A stretch of 64,000 nucleotides of DNA from positions 16,906 to 80,905 of the forward strand of contig NZ_FQUT01000019.1 in the NCBI RefSeq assembly GCF_900129245.1, in the 5' to 3' direction. Made by a program: the position numbers and the translations under genes. The notes below the pieces were generated by a model, which ran no database searches, was not told where the DNA came from, and worked only from the letters and a program-made list of their open reading frames with translations. Shown piece after piece: positions 16,262 through 25,219 of the stretch; the stretch's first letter is position 1; each line of letters begins with the position of its first letter. Source of the DNA: Chryseobacterium arachidis. GTDB lineage: Bacteria; Bacteroidota; Bacteroidia; Flavobacteriales; Weeksellaceae.

Positions 16262-19200
16262 ATGAGTTTTTTAAACAAAGTTCTAAAAGGGTTTTTGGGA
16301 GACAAAAAAGCGCAGGACCTAAAAGAAGTAAAAAAAGTTGTAACAAAAATCAAAGCTGTTGAACCTTCTATTCAGCAATTGTCTGATGACGGTTTAAGAG
16401 AGAAAACTGCTGAGTTTAAAGAAAATATTAAATCTGCGACCAGCAAAATCACAGCTCAGATAGAACAGATCCAGGAGCAGATAAAAAATTCGAAGAACGT
16501 TGACGAGAAAGAAGCTCTTTTCACAAAAATCGAGACTCTGAAAAAAGAATCATACGAAATCGAAGAAAAAGTACTCCTTCAAATTCTTCCTGAAGTATTT
16601 GCTTTAGTAAAAGAAACGGCAAGAAGATGGGCTCAGAACGGATCGATCAAGGTAAAAGCGTCTGACTGGGACAGACAGTTGGCTGCTGCCGGAAAAGATT
16701 TCGTAGAAATTCAGGGAGACACTGCTATTTGGAAAAACTCATGGGATGCTGCCGGAACACCTGTAAACTGGGATATGGTGCACTACGATGTACAGTTTAT
16801 CGGAGGTATTATTCTTCACAGCGGTAAAATTGCCGAGATGGCGACCGGAGAAGGTAAGACTTTGGTAGGCACATTGCCAATCTTCTTAAATGCACTTCCA
16901 GCGAGAGGAGTTCACGTTGTAACAGTGAACGACTACTTGGCAAAAAGAGACTCGGCGTGGATGGGACCATTGTACCAATTCCACGGAATGAGCATCGATT
17001 GTATCGATAATCACCAACCGAACTCAGACGGAAGAAGAAAAGCATACAATTCAGATATTACTTACGGAACGAATAACGAATTCGGTTTTGATTATCTGAG
17101 AGATAACATGGTAACTTCACCTTCAGAGCTGGTACAAAGAGAATTAAACTTTGCTATCGTGGATGAGGTTGACTCTGTTTTGGTAGATGATGCAAGAACA
17201 CCATTAATTATTTCAGGTCCGGTTCCCCAGGGAGACAGACAGGAATTTGATGTTCTGAAACCTTCTATCGACAGAATCGTTGAAGTTCAGAAAAAAACTG
17301 TTTCTGCGATTTTTAATGAAGCTAAAAAACTAATCGCTGCAGGAAATACAAAAGAAGGAGGATTCAAATTGCTTCAGGCTTACAGAGGTCTTCCTAAAAA
17401 CAGACAATTAATTAAATTCTTATCGGAAAGCGGAAACCGTGCATTGCTTCAGAAAGTTGAAGCTCAGTATATGCAGGATAACAATCGTGATATGCCGATC
17501 GTAGATAAAGATCTTTACTTCGTCATTGAAGAAAAGAACAATCAGGTTGATTTGACAGACAAAGGTGTTGAATACATGTCTCAAGGAAACTCTGATCCCA
17601 ACTTCTTCGTTCTTCCTGATATCGGAACTGAAATCGCAGAAGTGGAAGCTAAAAATTTATCCAAAGAAGAAGAATTCGAAGCTAAAGAAAAACTTTTCTC
17701 CGATTTTGCCGAAAAATCTGAAAGAGTTCACACCATGAGCCAATTGCTTAAAGCCTATACATTATTCGAAAAAGATGATGAATATGTAGTTATTGACGGC
17801 GAAGTAAAAATCGTTGACGAGCAGACTGGTCGTATCATGGAAGGAAGACGTTATTCTGATGGTCTTCACCAGGCGATCGAAGCGAAGGAAAACGTAAAAA
17901 TCGAAGCCGCAACACAGACTTTTGCAACTGTTACTTTACAGAACTATTTCCGTATGTACAACAAACTTGCGGGAATGACAGGTACTGCAGAAACAGAAGC
18001 TGGCGAGCTTTGGGAAATTTACAAATTAGACGTTGTGGTAATTCCTACCAACCGTCCGATTTTAAGACACGACAGACAAGATTTAGTTTTCAAAACTAAC
18101 AGAGAAAAATATAACGCTGTAATCGAAGAAATCGAGAGATTAACAGCTGCAGGAAGACCTGTTTTGGTGGGTACAACTTCAGTTGAAATTTCTCAGTTGC
18201 TTTCAAAAGCCTTACAGTTAAGAAAAATCCAGCACCAGGTGTTGAACGCAAAACTTCACAAGAAGGAAGCAGAAATCGTTGCAGGAGCAGGACAGCCGGG
18301 AGTTGTAACGATTGCAACCAACATGGCAGGTCGTGGTACCGATATCAAACTTTCTAAAGAAGTAAAAGAAGCAGGAGGTTTAGCAATTATCGGAACAGAG
18401 AGACACGATTCAAGACGTGTTGACAGACAGTTGAGAGGTAGAGCAGGACGTCAGGGAGATCCGGGAAGCTCGCAGTTTTATGTTTCTCTGGAAGACAACC
18501 TGATGCGTTTATTCGGTTCTGAAAGAATCGCTAAAATGATGGACAGAATGGGGCATAAAGAAGGCGAAGTTATTCAGCATTCCATGATTTCCAAGTCTAT
18601 TGAAAGAGCTCAGAAAAAAGTAGAGGAAAACAATTTCGGAACCAGAAAAAGACTTCTTGAGTATGATGACGTAATGAATAAACAGCGTGACGTAATCTAC
18701 AAAAGAAGAAAGAACGCTTTATTTGGAGATCACCTGAAGTATGACATTACAAATATGATTTTTGATGTTGCCAATTCCATTGTAGCGAAAGGAAAAGCAA
18801 ACGGAAGCTATAAAGATTTCGAATTTGAAGTGATCAAACATTTCACAATGGCTTCTCCTATTTCCGAAAGTGATTTTGGTAATAAGCAAGTTCCGGAATT
18901 AACGAATATCTTATTCAAAGCGGCTCAGGAAGACTATCAAATGAAACTGAATTTATTGAAAGAGAAATCATTCCCTATTATTGAGAATGTATATCAAAAT
19001 CAAGGTTCAATGTTTAAAATGATTCAGGTTCCTTTCACAGATGGTCACAAAACAATGACTATCGTTGCAGATCTTAAAGAAGCTTACGAAACACAATGTG
19101 AAAGTTTAATCAACGATTTTGAAAAGAATATTACCCTTTCAATCATTGATGAAAACTGGAAGCTTCACCTTCGTGAAATGGACGACTTAAGAAGATCTTC

Positions 19201-19336
19201 TCAGGGAGCTGTTTACGAACAAAAGGACCCGTTGGTAATTTACAAGCAGGAATCTTTCCATTTATTCAGTGAAATGATCGATAAATTAAACAAAGAAATT
19301 ATTTCTTTCTTGTACAAAGGAGAAATTCCAGCATAA
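16262..19336 (+). CDS. secA: Preprotein translocase ATPase SecA
   Basis: 1024 residues, the motor that drives unfolded preproteins through SecYEG. Seen: Walker A region AEMATGEGKTLVGTLP (residues ~191-206), DYLAKRDSAWMGPLY, the DEAD-like DEVDSVLVDDARTPLI (~300), the second motor domain with GTTSVEISQLLS, ATNMAGRGTDIKL and GRAGRQGDPGSSQFY, and a helical scaffold end. It is longer than the ~840-900 of model SecA, with an inserted segment between residues ~360 and 470, as in other Bacteroidota. It ends at LYKGEIPA and has no C-terminal Cys-rich zinc tail for SecB/lipid contact. Single gene, closed by a strong terminator. Confidence 0.97.
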   Translation: MSFLNKVLKGFLGDKKAQDLKEVKKVVTKIKAVEPSIQQLSDDGLREKTAEFKENIKSATSKITAQIEQIQEQIKNSKNVDEKEALFTKIETLKKESYEIEEKVLLQILPEVFALVKETARRWAQNGSIKVKASDWDRQLAAAGKDFVEIQGDTAIWKNSWDAAGTPVNWDMVHYDVQFIGGIILHSGKIAEMATGEGKTLVGTLPIFLNALPARGVHVVTVNDYLAKRDSAWMGPLYQFHGMSIDCIDNHQPNSDGRRKAYNSDITYGTNNEFGFDYLRDNMVTSPSELVQRELNFAIVDEVDSVLVDDARTPLIISGPVPQGDRQEFDVLKPSIDRIVEVQKKTVSAIFNEAKKLIAAGNTKEGGFKLLQAYRGLPKNRQLIKFLSESGNRALLQKVEAQYMQDNNRDMPIVDKDLYFVIEEKNNQVDLTDKGVEYMSQGNSDPNFFVLPDIGTEIAEVEAKNLSKEEEFEAKEKLFSDFAEKSERVHTMSQLLKAYTLFEKDDEYVVIDGEVKIVDEQTGRIMEGRRYSDGLHQAIEAKENVKIEAATQTFATVTLQNYFRMYNKLAGMTGTAETEAGELWEIYKLDVVVIPTNRPILRHDRQDLVFKTNREKYNAVIEEIERLTAAGRPVLVGTTSVEISQLLSKALQLRKIQHQVLNAKLHKKEAEIVAGAGQPGVVTIATNMAGRGTDIKLSKEVKEAGGLAIIGTERHDSRRVDRQLRGRAGRQGDPGSSQFYVSLEDNLMRLFGSERIAKMMDRMGHKEGEVIQHSMISKSIERAQKKVEENNFGTRKRLLEYDDVMNKQRDVIYKRRKNALFGDHLKYDITNMIFDVANSIVAKGKANGSYKDFEFEVIKHFTMASPISESDFGNKQVPELTNILFKAAQEDYQMKLNLLKEKSFPIIENVYQNQGSMFKMIQVPFTDGHKTMTIVADLKEAYETQCESLINDFEKNITLSIIDENWKLHLREMDDLRRSSQGAVYEQKDPLVIYKQESFHLFSEMIDKLNKEIISFLYKGEIPA

Positions 19337-19360
19337 GAAAATAATTAATTCACAATACAA

Positions 19361-19395
19361 AACCCGCATCAACACAGATTGTTGCGGGTTTTTCT
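19361..19395 (+). terminator. Terminator after secA
   Basis: Stem AACCCGCA / TGCGGGTT with inner CAA/TTG pairing, followed by TTTTTC. Confidence 0.85.
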
Positions 19396-19442
19396 TATTT
19401 ATTGTATAATAATTATATGATAAATATCAATCCTATTTCTAA

Positions 19443-19470
19443 TTTAGAATAATTAAAAACAATATCTTTG
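19443..19470 (+). promoter_or_regulatory. Promoter of the siderophore receptor, with TTTAGAAT half-site
   Basis: The -7 element TATCTTTG is at 19463-19470, 17 bp before the ATG at 19488. Just upstream, TTTAGAAT (19443-19450) is a possible Fur-type half-site; its reverse complement ATTCTAAA stands in front of the second PepSY gene at the same relative place. Fur binding is an inference. Confidence 0.5.
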
Positions 19471-19487
19471 CAGAAATTTTGACTTTC

Positions 19488-21713
19488 ATGAAAAATGTAC
19501 TGATCTGTGCCTCATTGTTGGGTTCTATGTTAACTTTTGCTCAGGAAAAAGATACGATTAAATCAAACGATATTGAAGAAGTCGTTGTAAACGGAAAATA
19601 CTACAAAAAATATATTGAAAAAGAAGGCTCATCCTCTATGCGCTTAGACGAAGAGTTGATTAAAATCCCTCAAAATGTATCTATCATCACAAACAGAGCA
19701 TTAGAAGACCAACAGGTAACGACTCTGAGTGACGGCGTACTTAGAAATGTAGCAGGAGCACAAAGATTAGAGCACTGGGGAGACATGTATACCAGAGTAA
19801 ATATGAGAGGATCCAGAGCAGCTGCTTTCATGAACGGTGTAAATGTTACTTCAAACTGGGGACCGCTGAGTGAAGATATGTCTTTTGTAGATCATATTGA
19901 ATTTATTAAAGGCCCATCCGGATTTTTAATGTCTAACGGCGAACCTAGCGGGATTTACAATATTGTAACGAAAAAACCTACAGGACAATCTTTGAACGGT
20001 TCAGCGAGAGTAACGCTTGGAAGTTTCAATATGTACAGAGGTGAAACCGATATTGATACAGAAATTACTGACAAGGTAGCGTTCAGATTAAATTTAATGG
20101 CTCAGAACAAAAATAGCTTCAGAGATTATGAATTTAATGACAGATATATTATTAACCCTTCAGTAAAGGTAAATCTTACCGATAAAACAACTTTAACCGC
20201 AGAATATATTTATCAAAGAGCTAAAATGTCTGAAGTAGGTTCTGCGTATGTATTCAGCTATGACGGTTATGCAACAAGACCAGTTTCTTACACTGCTACA
20301 GACCCAGGCATTGAACCAACAAAGGTTGACAATAATACAGTAAATGTTAATTTACAACATAAATTCAATGACAATTGGAAATTAACTTCTCAGTTAACGT
20401 ATGTAAATGAATATACGATGGGAAGCAATCTTTGGCCAAGCAACTTCGTAGGAAATTATATGATCCGTCGTTTAGGATATTGGGAAGCAGACAACACGAT
20501 GAAGTTTGGACAAGTATTCCTGAACGGTTATGTAAAAACCGGAGCAGTAAGTCACAAGATTTTGACAGGTCTAGATTTAGGAAGCAAAAAGTATATGGCA
20601 GATTGGTCTCAGGGATACAATTTGGATATGTTTAATGCGAATGGAGACTACAGACCTGCTACTTCAACTGACCCGGGAAATACAGTTGCCGACTATAATT
20701 ATTGGTATAACCTCAACACCAATAACTATGATATTAATGGGACAGGGGCATATTATGGCCCAAACAATTCATCAACTTATGTTCCTTTTGATAAAACAAA
20801 ACCACTTTCAGTAAGAGCAGGAGCAGGAAGTACTATCGACCAAAACTATACAGGTTTGTATTTACAGGATGAGCTAGGATTTTTAGACGATAAATTAAGA
20901 CTTACCCTTGCTGCACGTTATACCAATGTAAAGGAAAACAACTATGGAACAAAATCCGAAGCAGATAAAATCACACCGCGTGTTGGTATAAGCTATTCTA
21001 TTGACGAAAGTATGTCCGTTTATGGTTTGTATGATCAGTCATTCGTTCCTCAGGCAGCAATCTTCAGAGATGGGAGCACTGTAAAGCCTATTACAGGAAA
21101 CAATATGGAGATCGGGGTGAAAAAAGATTGGTTTGGAGGAAAATGGAATACTACATTATCTGCATACAATATTGTTAAAAACAATGCTACGGTAAACGAT
21201 CCTACCAATACACCAAGTGAGCAGTTCTCAATTTTATTGGGAAAAACAAGAGTACAAGGTGTAGAATTTGATTTAAAAGGAGAAATTACAAGAGGATTTA
21301 ATGCCATCTTCAATTATGCTTTCACAGAAAATAAAGTAACAGAGTCTAATGATCCTGCAAATAATCCGGTAGGAATGAGAGTTCCGGGATATGCAAAGCA
21401 TACTGCAAACGGATGGCTAAACTATACATTCGTTGATGGAGCTTTAGAAGGTTTCGGTCTTTCATTCGGTGGAACTTATCTTGCAGACAGAAGCACTTGG
21501 GCATGGGCAAATGCCGGTACACAAAGAGATTTGGATGATTATGTAAAATTCGATGCCGGTCTTTCTTGGGAAAACACAAAATTCAGAGTAGGATTGAATG
21601 TATTTAATGTTTTCAACAGATACCTTTACTCAGGGTCTCCTTATGGAAACTACTACTATTACCAGGCTGAAGCTCCGAGAAACTTCAGATTATCAATCGG
21701 ATATAAATTCTAA
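19488..21713 (+). CDS. TonB-dependent siderophore receptor
   Basis: 741 residues from the ATG at 19488 (MKNVLICASLLG); a TTG three codons upstream is in frame. The signal peptide ends at about SMLTFAQE. The plug domain contains EEVVVNG (TonB box-like start), IPQNVSIIT, VNMRGSRAAAFMNGVN and IEFIKGPSGFLMSNGEPSGIYN; the barrel follows and ends in RNFRLSIGYKF with a terminal Phe, the outer-membrane insertion signal. The plug signatures are those of the ferric-hydroxamate (FhuA/FcuA-like) siderophore class. A PepSY membrane protein follows at once, as in many iron-regulated loci. The exact siderophore is not deducible. Confidence 0.88.
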   Translation: MKNVLICASLLGSMLTFAQEKDTIKSNDIEEVVVNGKYYKKYIEKEGSSSMRLDEELIKIPQNVSIITNRALEDQQVTTLSDGVLRNVAGAQRLEHWGDMYTRVNMRGSRAAAFMNGVNVTSNWGPLSEDMSFVDHIEFIKGPSGFLMSNGEPSGIYNIVTKKPTGQSLNGSARVTLGSFNMYRGETDIDTEITDKVAFRLNLMAQNKNSFRDYEFNDRYIINPSVKVNLTDKTTLTAEYIYQRAKMSEVGSAYVFSYDGYATRPVSYTATDPGIEPTKVDNNTVNVNLQHKFNDNWKLTSQLTYVNEYTMGSNLWPSNFVGNYMIRRLGYWEADNTMKFGQVFLNGYVKTGAVSHKILTGLDLGSKKYMADWSQGYNLDMFNANGDYRPATSTDPGNTVADYNYWYNLNTNNYDINGTGAYYGPNNSSTYVPFDKTKPLSVRAGAGSTIDQNYTGLYLQDELGFLDDKLRLTLAARYTNVKENNYGTKSEADKITPRVGISYSIDESMSVYGLYDQSFVPQAAIFRDGSTVKPITGNNMEIGVKKDWFGGKWNTTLSAYNIVKNNATVNDPTNTPSEQFSILLGKTRVQGVEFDLKGEITRGFNAIFNYAFTENKVTESNDPANNPVGMRVPGYAKHTANGWLNYTFVDGALEGFGLSFGGTYLADRSTWAWANAGTQRDLDDYVKFDAGLSWENTKFRVGLNVFNVFNRYLYSGSPYGNYYYYQAEAPRNFRLSIGYKF

Positions 21714-21727
21714 GTATATAAAAACAA

Positions 21728-21757
21728 AAGTTAACCCCTCAAAAGGTTAACTTTTTT
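21728..21757 (+). terminator. Terminator directly abutting the PepSY start codon
   Basis: Stem AAGTTAACC / GGTTAACTT followed by TTTTTTCTC; the T-run ends at the base before the ATG at 21761. It would end the receptor message and leave the next gene to read-through, so it may act as an attenuator. Confidence 0.7.
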
Positions 21758-21760
21758 CTC

Positions 21761-22960
21761 ATGAAGAAAAAGCATCACCATAAAAAGAAACCTTCGTTTA
21801 CAAAAAAATGGTCTGCCAGGCTGCATCTGTGGCTGGGTTTGTCCGTTGGTATTATTGTGTTTGTTGTTTCTTTAACGGGTACGATGTATGTTTTTAAGGA
21901 TGAAATCCAGAATCAGCTTAGAAAAGATGTCATTTATGTAAACGCTGAAACAGTTACCCCAAAGCCACTTTCCATTGAAGTGCTGAAAGAGAAAGTTTCA
22001 TTAGAAGTTAATGAGAAATTTCCGATCAGTTCGGTTGAAATTCCATTAGACAAAAACAAATCTTACGAATTTCTCTATGTAGAAAAAGATAAAAAAGCGT
22101 GGAACTATTTTGATGAAATAAAAATCAACAAGCTGGTTTACGTTAATCAATATACCGGCGAAATTCTCGGAATTTATAATGAAAAATACGACCTCTTCCC
22201 TATCTTAAAATCCATACACTGGAGTTTATTATTAAAATCGGATTGGGGGAAATATGTGGTCGGGATTCCGGTAGTTTTATTTATCATTCTATTGATTACA
22301 GGAATTGTCCTTTGGTGGCCGAAGAACAAAAAAGCAAGAAAAGGACGTTTAACATTCGACTGGAAAAATGTAAAGACCTGGAAGCGTAAAAACTATGATC
22401 TTCACAATATTCTGGGATTCTATACTTCTTTTATTGCTTTATTATTAAGTTTATCGGGAATTTACTTCGCTTATCCTTGGGTGAAAAATGTATTCAACAT
22501 TACATTATCCGGATCATGGGAGCTTCCGAAAGAAAAAGAAATAAAATCTCCGGATTCATTATTAGCAAAGAACAGTTCGGTATTTGACATCACCGCTCAG
22601 GAAACAAAAAAAATATACTTATCCTCTTCAAGTTTCAGGATTCCATTAAACGGAAAAAATAAAAAAGGAAAAGAATTGAAAAATATTCCTGTCCTCATTT
22701 ATGGTGAAGACGGAAAATTTGCCATCAGAAATCAGCTGGTTTTTGATAAATACTCAGGAAAACTATTAGCCAATAAACCTCATCAAGATCTGACTAACGC
22801 CGAAAAATATGCCAATGCCAATTATGATGTCCATACAGGCTCATACTTCGGAATTGTAGGAAAAATTATCTGGTTTATGGCAGGTTTAATTTGCACCTCA
22901 CTTCCTGTAACAGGCTTTTTGGTATGGTTGGGAAAGAAGAAAAAAGGAACTAAGAAATGA
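21761..22960 (+). CDS. PepSY-associated TM helix protein (iron-uptake reductase-like)
   Basis: 399 residues. The N-terminus is basic and His-rich (MKKKHHHKKKPSFTKKW), then comes WSARLHLWLGLSVGIIVFVVS with the first TM helix, a PepSY-like extracytoplasmic part, a second helix (VVGIPVVLFIILLITGIVLWWPK), the conserved LHNILGFYTSFIALLLSLSG helix, and a final one (CTSLPVTGFLVWLG). The His residues next to membrane helices could bind haem. Family members are iron-regulated and are thought to reduce or release iron from siderophores. It overlaps the next receptor gene by 4 bp (ATGA). A close paralogue is at 25220-26428. Confidence 0.85.
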   Translation: MKKKHHHKKKPSFTKKWSARLHLWLGLSVGIIVFVVSLTGTMYVFKDEIQNQLRKDVIYVNAETVTPKPLSIEVLKEKVSLEVNEKFPISSVEIPLDKNKSYEFLYVEKDKKAWNYFDEIKINKLVYVNQYTGEILGIYNEKYDLFPILKSIHWSLLLKSDWGKYVVGIPVVLFIILLITGIVLWWPKNKKARKGRLTFDWKNVKTWKRKNYDLHNILGFYTSFIALLLSLSGIYFAYPWVKNVFNITLSGSWELPKEKEIKSPDSLLAKNSSVFDITAQETKKIYLSSSSFRIPLNGKNKKGKELKNIPVLIYGEDGKFAIRNQLVFDKYSGKLLANKPHQDLTNAEKYANANYDVHTGSYFGIVGKIIWFMAGLICTSLPVTGFLVWLGKKKKGTKK

Positions 22961-25071
22961 AAAAAATAATATTATCCGTAGCTATTTTAGCAACGATCAC
23001 AACATTCGCTCAGCAGCAGGATTCTGTACAGGTAAAAGAAGTAGACGAAATTGTTTTAACGGCTTCCAGAAAAAAAGAAAGCATCAAGGAAATTCCAAGC
23101 TCAGTAACCATTGTCGGCCAGAAGCAGATTCAGTCGCAGCTAACGGTAAATTCAGATATTACAAGTATTTTACAATATACGGTTCCGAGTTTGGCAACAA
23201 GTTCAGGACAGACATCAAATACCGGACAAACATTAAGAGGTCGCCAGGTTTTGGTTTTAATTGACGGAATTCCACAGTCTACTCCACTTCGAAACGGAGC
23301 AAGAGATCTAAGGGTGATCGATCCTTCGGTCATTGAAAGAATTGAAGTCATTAAAGGGGCTTCATCAATTTACGGAAACGGTGCAGACGGGGGTATTATC
23401 AATTATATTACAAGAAAAAACAGTTCTGATAAGAAAATTTCAGGAATTTCTCAGGTAGGAATCAGCGGGCAGCCCTATGGAGGAACCCTGGGTTTCAGAG
23501 CAAGTCAGTTATTGTCAGGCAAAATCACCAAAAATTTTGATTATGTTGCCTCATTGGCTTATGAAAGAACAGGCTATATGAAAGATGCAGACGGTGTAAA
23601 TCTTAGCCCGACTTACAGCACCGCAAAAATGGATAATTACAACGGAATGTTGAAGTTAGGTTACGATATCAATGATAATCAAAGAATTGAAGCTTCTTAT
23701 ATCGGATATGCCTCAAAATCTGATTTAAATTTAGGTTTGGTCAACGGAAAATATGGAATTAAACCGACCATCGGAGAAGGTGTAGGAAACGGACTAGAAA
23801 CGACTCCGCAGGGAACACCAAGAAATCACAATTATAAACTAAGCTACGACAACAAAAACCTTTGGAAAGGAACTGCTTTAAATACCAACCTTTATTACCA
23901 GGATTTCAGAACGGTATACGGATACAGCAATACTTTTTTAAACGGTGGGCAGTCTAATATTGTTTCTAGAAAAGGAGGGGCAAGACTAAATTTAGATACC
24001 CAGCTTTGGAATGCTGCAAACTCTCAGGCAGAAATCATTTACGGTTTAGACGTTTTGAATGATAAAACCGCTCAGAAACTTGAAGACGGACGTTTCTGGA
24101 CTCCTGAAATGAGCATGACCAACATCGCACCGTTCGCTTTGGTTAAAATTGATTTATTAAAAAAACTGACCATCAAAGGAGGTTTCCGGTACGAAAATAT
24201 GAAGGTGGATGTAAGTGATTTCAACACATTGCCAAGAATCAAAAACGACGGAACTTTCCCTAACAGCATTTTTGTGAAAGGTGGAAAACTAGATTTCAAC
24301 AGCTTGGTCGGAAATATCGGGGTACGATACAATATCAATCCGCTTGTGAATATTTTCGGAAGCTTTTCTCAGTCTTTCTCAATCAATGAATTAGGAAGAA
24401 CATTAAGAGACGCTACAGAAAGCACCATCGACAGAATTGAAACAAAACCGATTATCGTTAATAATTATGAATTAGGGGTAACCGGACAAATCGCCAAATG
24501 GGTAAACTATGAGGTAACTTCTTATGTAAGCACCTCAAAACTGGGCTACTCTTACGCACAGGGGGCCAACAATGCCTTTATCGTACAGAGAGCGCCAGAA
24601 GTGGTTTACGGTGTGGAAGGATTCTTACATTTCACACCTCTTAAATGGATCAATTTCGGAGGAAGCTACAGCTGGATGGAAGGAGTAACTTCACCGAAAG
24701 ATGACGGAGACTATTCGACAAAGATCAACAACAGCAGAATTTCTGCCCCGAAAGTTTTGGCTTATGTTCAGGTGAGACCAATTTCATCTTTGTCTCTTGG
24801 GTTGGATATGCTTCATACTTTCGCACAGGACAGATTCGAGCCAAATGCAAAAGGCTTATATGTTTACGGCGAAGGAAGAGTTCCTGAATACACGATCTTC
24901 AACTTTAAATCAAGCTATGATGTGAATAAAAGCTGGAAAGTATCTCTGGGGATAGAAAATGTTTTCAATAAACTGTATCAGCCTGCCATTGCGTGGTGGG
25001 GAGCCAGAGATGCCGACTTCACCAATTCTTTGGGAATGAGAGGAACGTTCATGGTGGAATATAAATTTTAA
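22957..25071 (+). CDS. TonB-dependent receptor, ferric aerobactin/IutA-like plug
   Basis: 704 residues. The signal peptide is MKKIILSVAILATITTFAQ. The TonB-box region VDEIVLTASRK is followed by IKEIPSSVTIVG, TLRGRQVLVLIDGIPQSTP, VIDPSVIERIEVIKGASSIYG and NGADGGIINYITRK. The order LRGR-xx-LVLIDG-IP and ASSIYGNGADGGIIN is close to the plug of the ferric-aerobactin receptor class. The barrel ends in GTFMVEYKF with terminal Phe. It is translationally coupled to the upstream PepSY protein (ATGA overlap), so receptor and inner-membrane partner are made together. Substrate assignment is tentative. Confidence 0.85.
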   Translation: MKKIILSVAILATITTFAQQQDSVQVKEVDEIVLTASRKKESIKEIPSSVTIVGQKQIQSQLTVNSDITSILQYTVPSLATSSGQTSNTGQTLRGRQVLVLIDGIPQSTPLRNGARDLRVIDPSVIERIEVIKGASSIYGNGADGGIINYITRKNSSDKKISGISQVGISGQPYGGTLGFRASQLLSGKITKNFDYVASLAYERTGYMKDADGVNLSPTYSTAKMDNYNGMLKLGYDINDNQRIEASYIGYASKSDLNLGLVNGKYGIKPTIGEGVGNGLETTPQGTPRNHNYKLSYDNKNLWKGTALNTNLYYQDFRTVYGYSNTFLNGGQSNIVSRKGGARLNLDTQLWNAANSQAEIIYGLDVLNDKTAQKLEDGRFWTPEMSMTNIAPFALVKIDLLKKLTIKGGFRYENMKVDVSDFNTLPRIKNDGTFPNSIFVKGGKLDFNSLVGNIGVRYNINPLVNIFGSFSQSFSINELGRTLRDATESTIDRIETKPIIVNNYELGVTGQIAKWVNYEVTSYVSTSKLGYSYAQGANNAFIVQRAPEVVYGVEGFLHFTPLKWINFGGSYSWMEGVTSPKDDGDYSTKINNSRISAPKVLAYVQVRPISSLSLGLDMLHTFAQDRFEPNAKGLYVYGEGRVPEYTIFNFKSSYDVNKSWKVSLGIENVFNKLYQPAIAWWGARDADFTNSLGMRGTFMVEYKF

Positions 25072-25171
25072 GTTGATTTATTTTAAAACTCATATAAAAA
25101 TTAGAAGAAAAACCTTTGTTTAACCTTGCGATGAAACAGACAATCACTTCAAGGCACAACAATTTATAAAC

Positions 25172-25202
25172 ATTCTAAATAAAAATTAAAATCTTATCTT
25201 TG
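25172..25202 (+). promoter_or_regulatory. Promoter of the second PepSY gene with ATTCTAAA half-site
   Basis: ATTCTAAA (25172-25179) precedes the -7 element TATCTTTG (25195-25202), which lies 17 bp before the ATG at 25220. The -7 element and the half-site (inverted) are the same as in front of the receptor at 19488. Confidence 0.5.
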
Positions 25203-25219
25203 CCGGACTTAAGGAAAAC

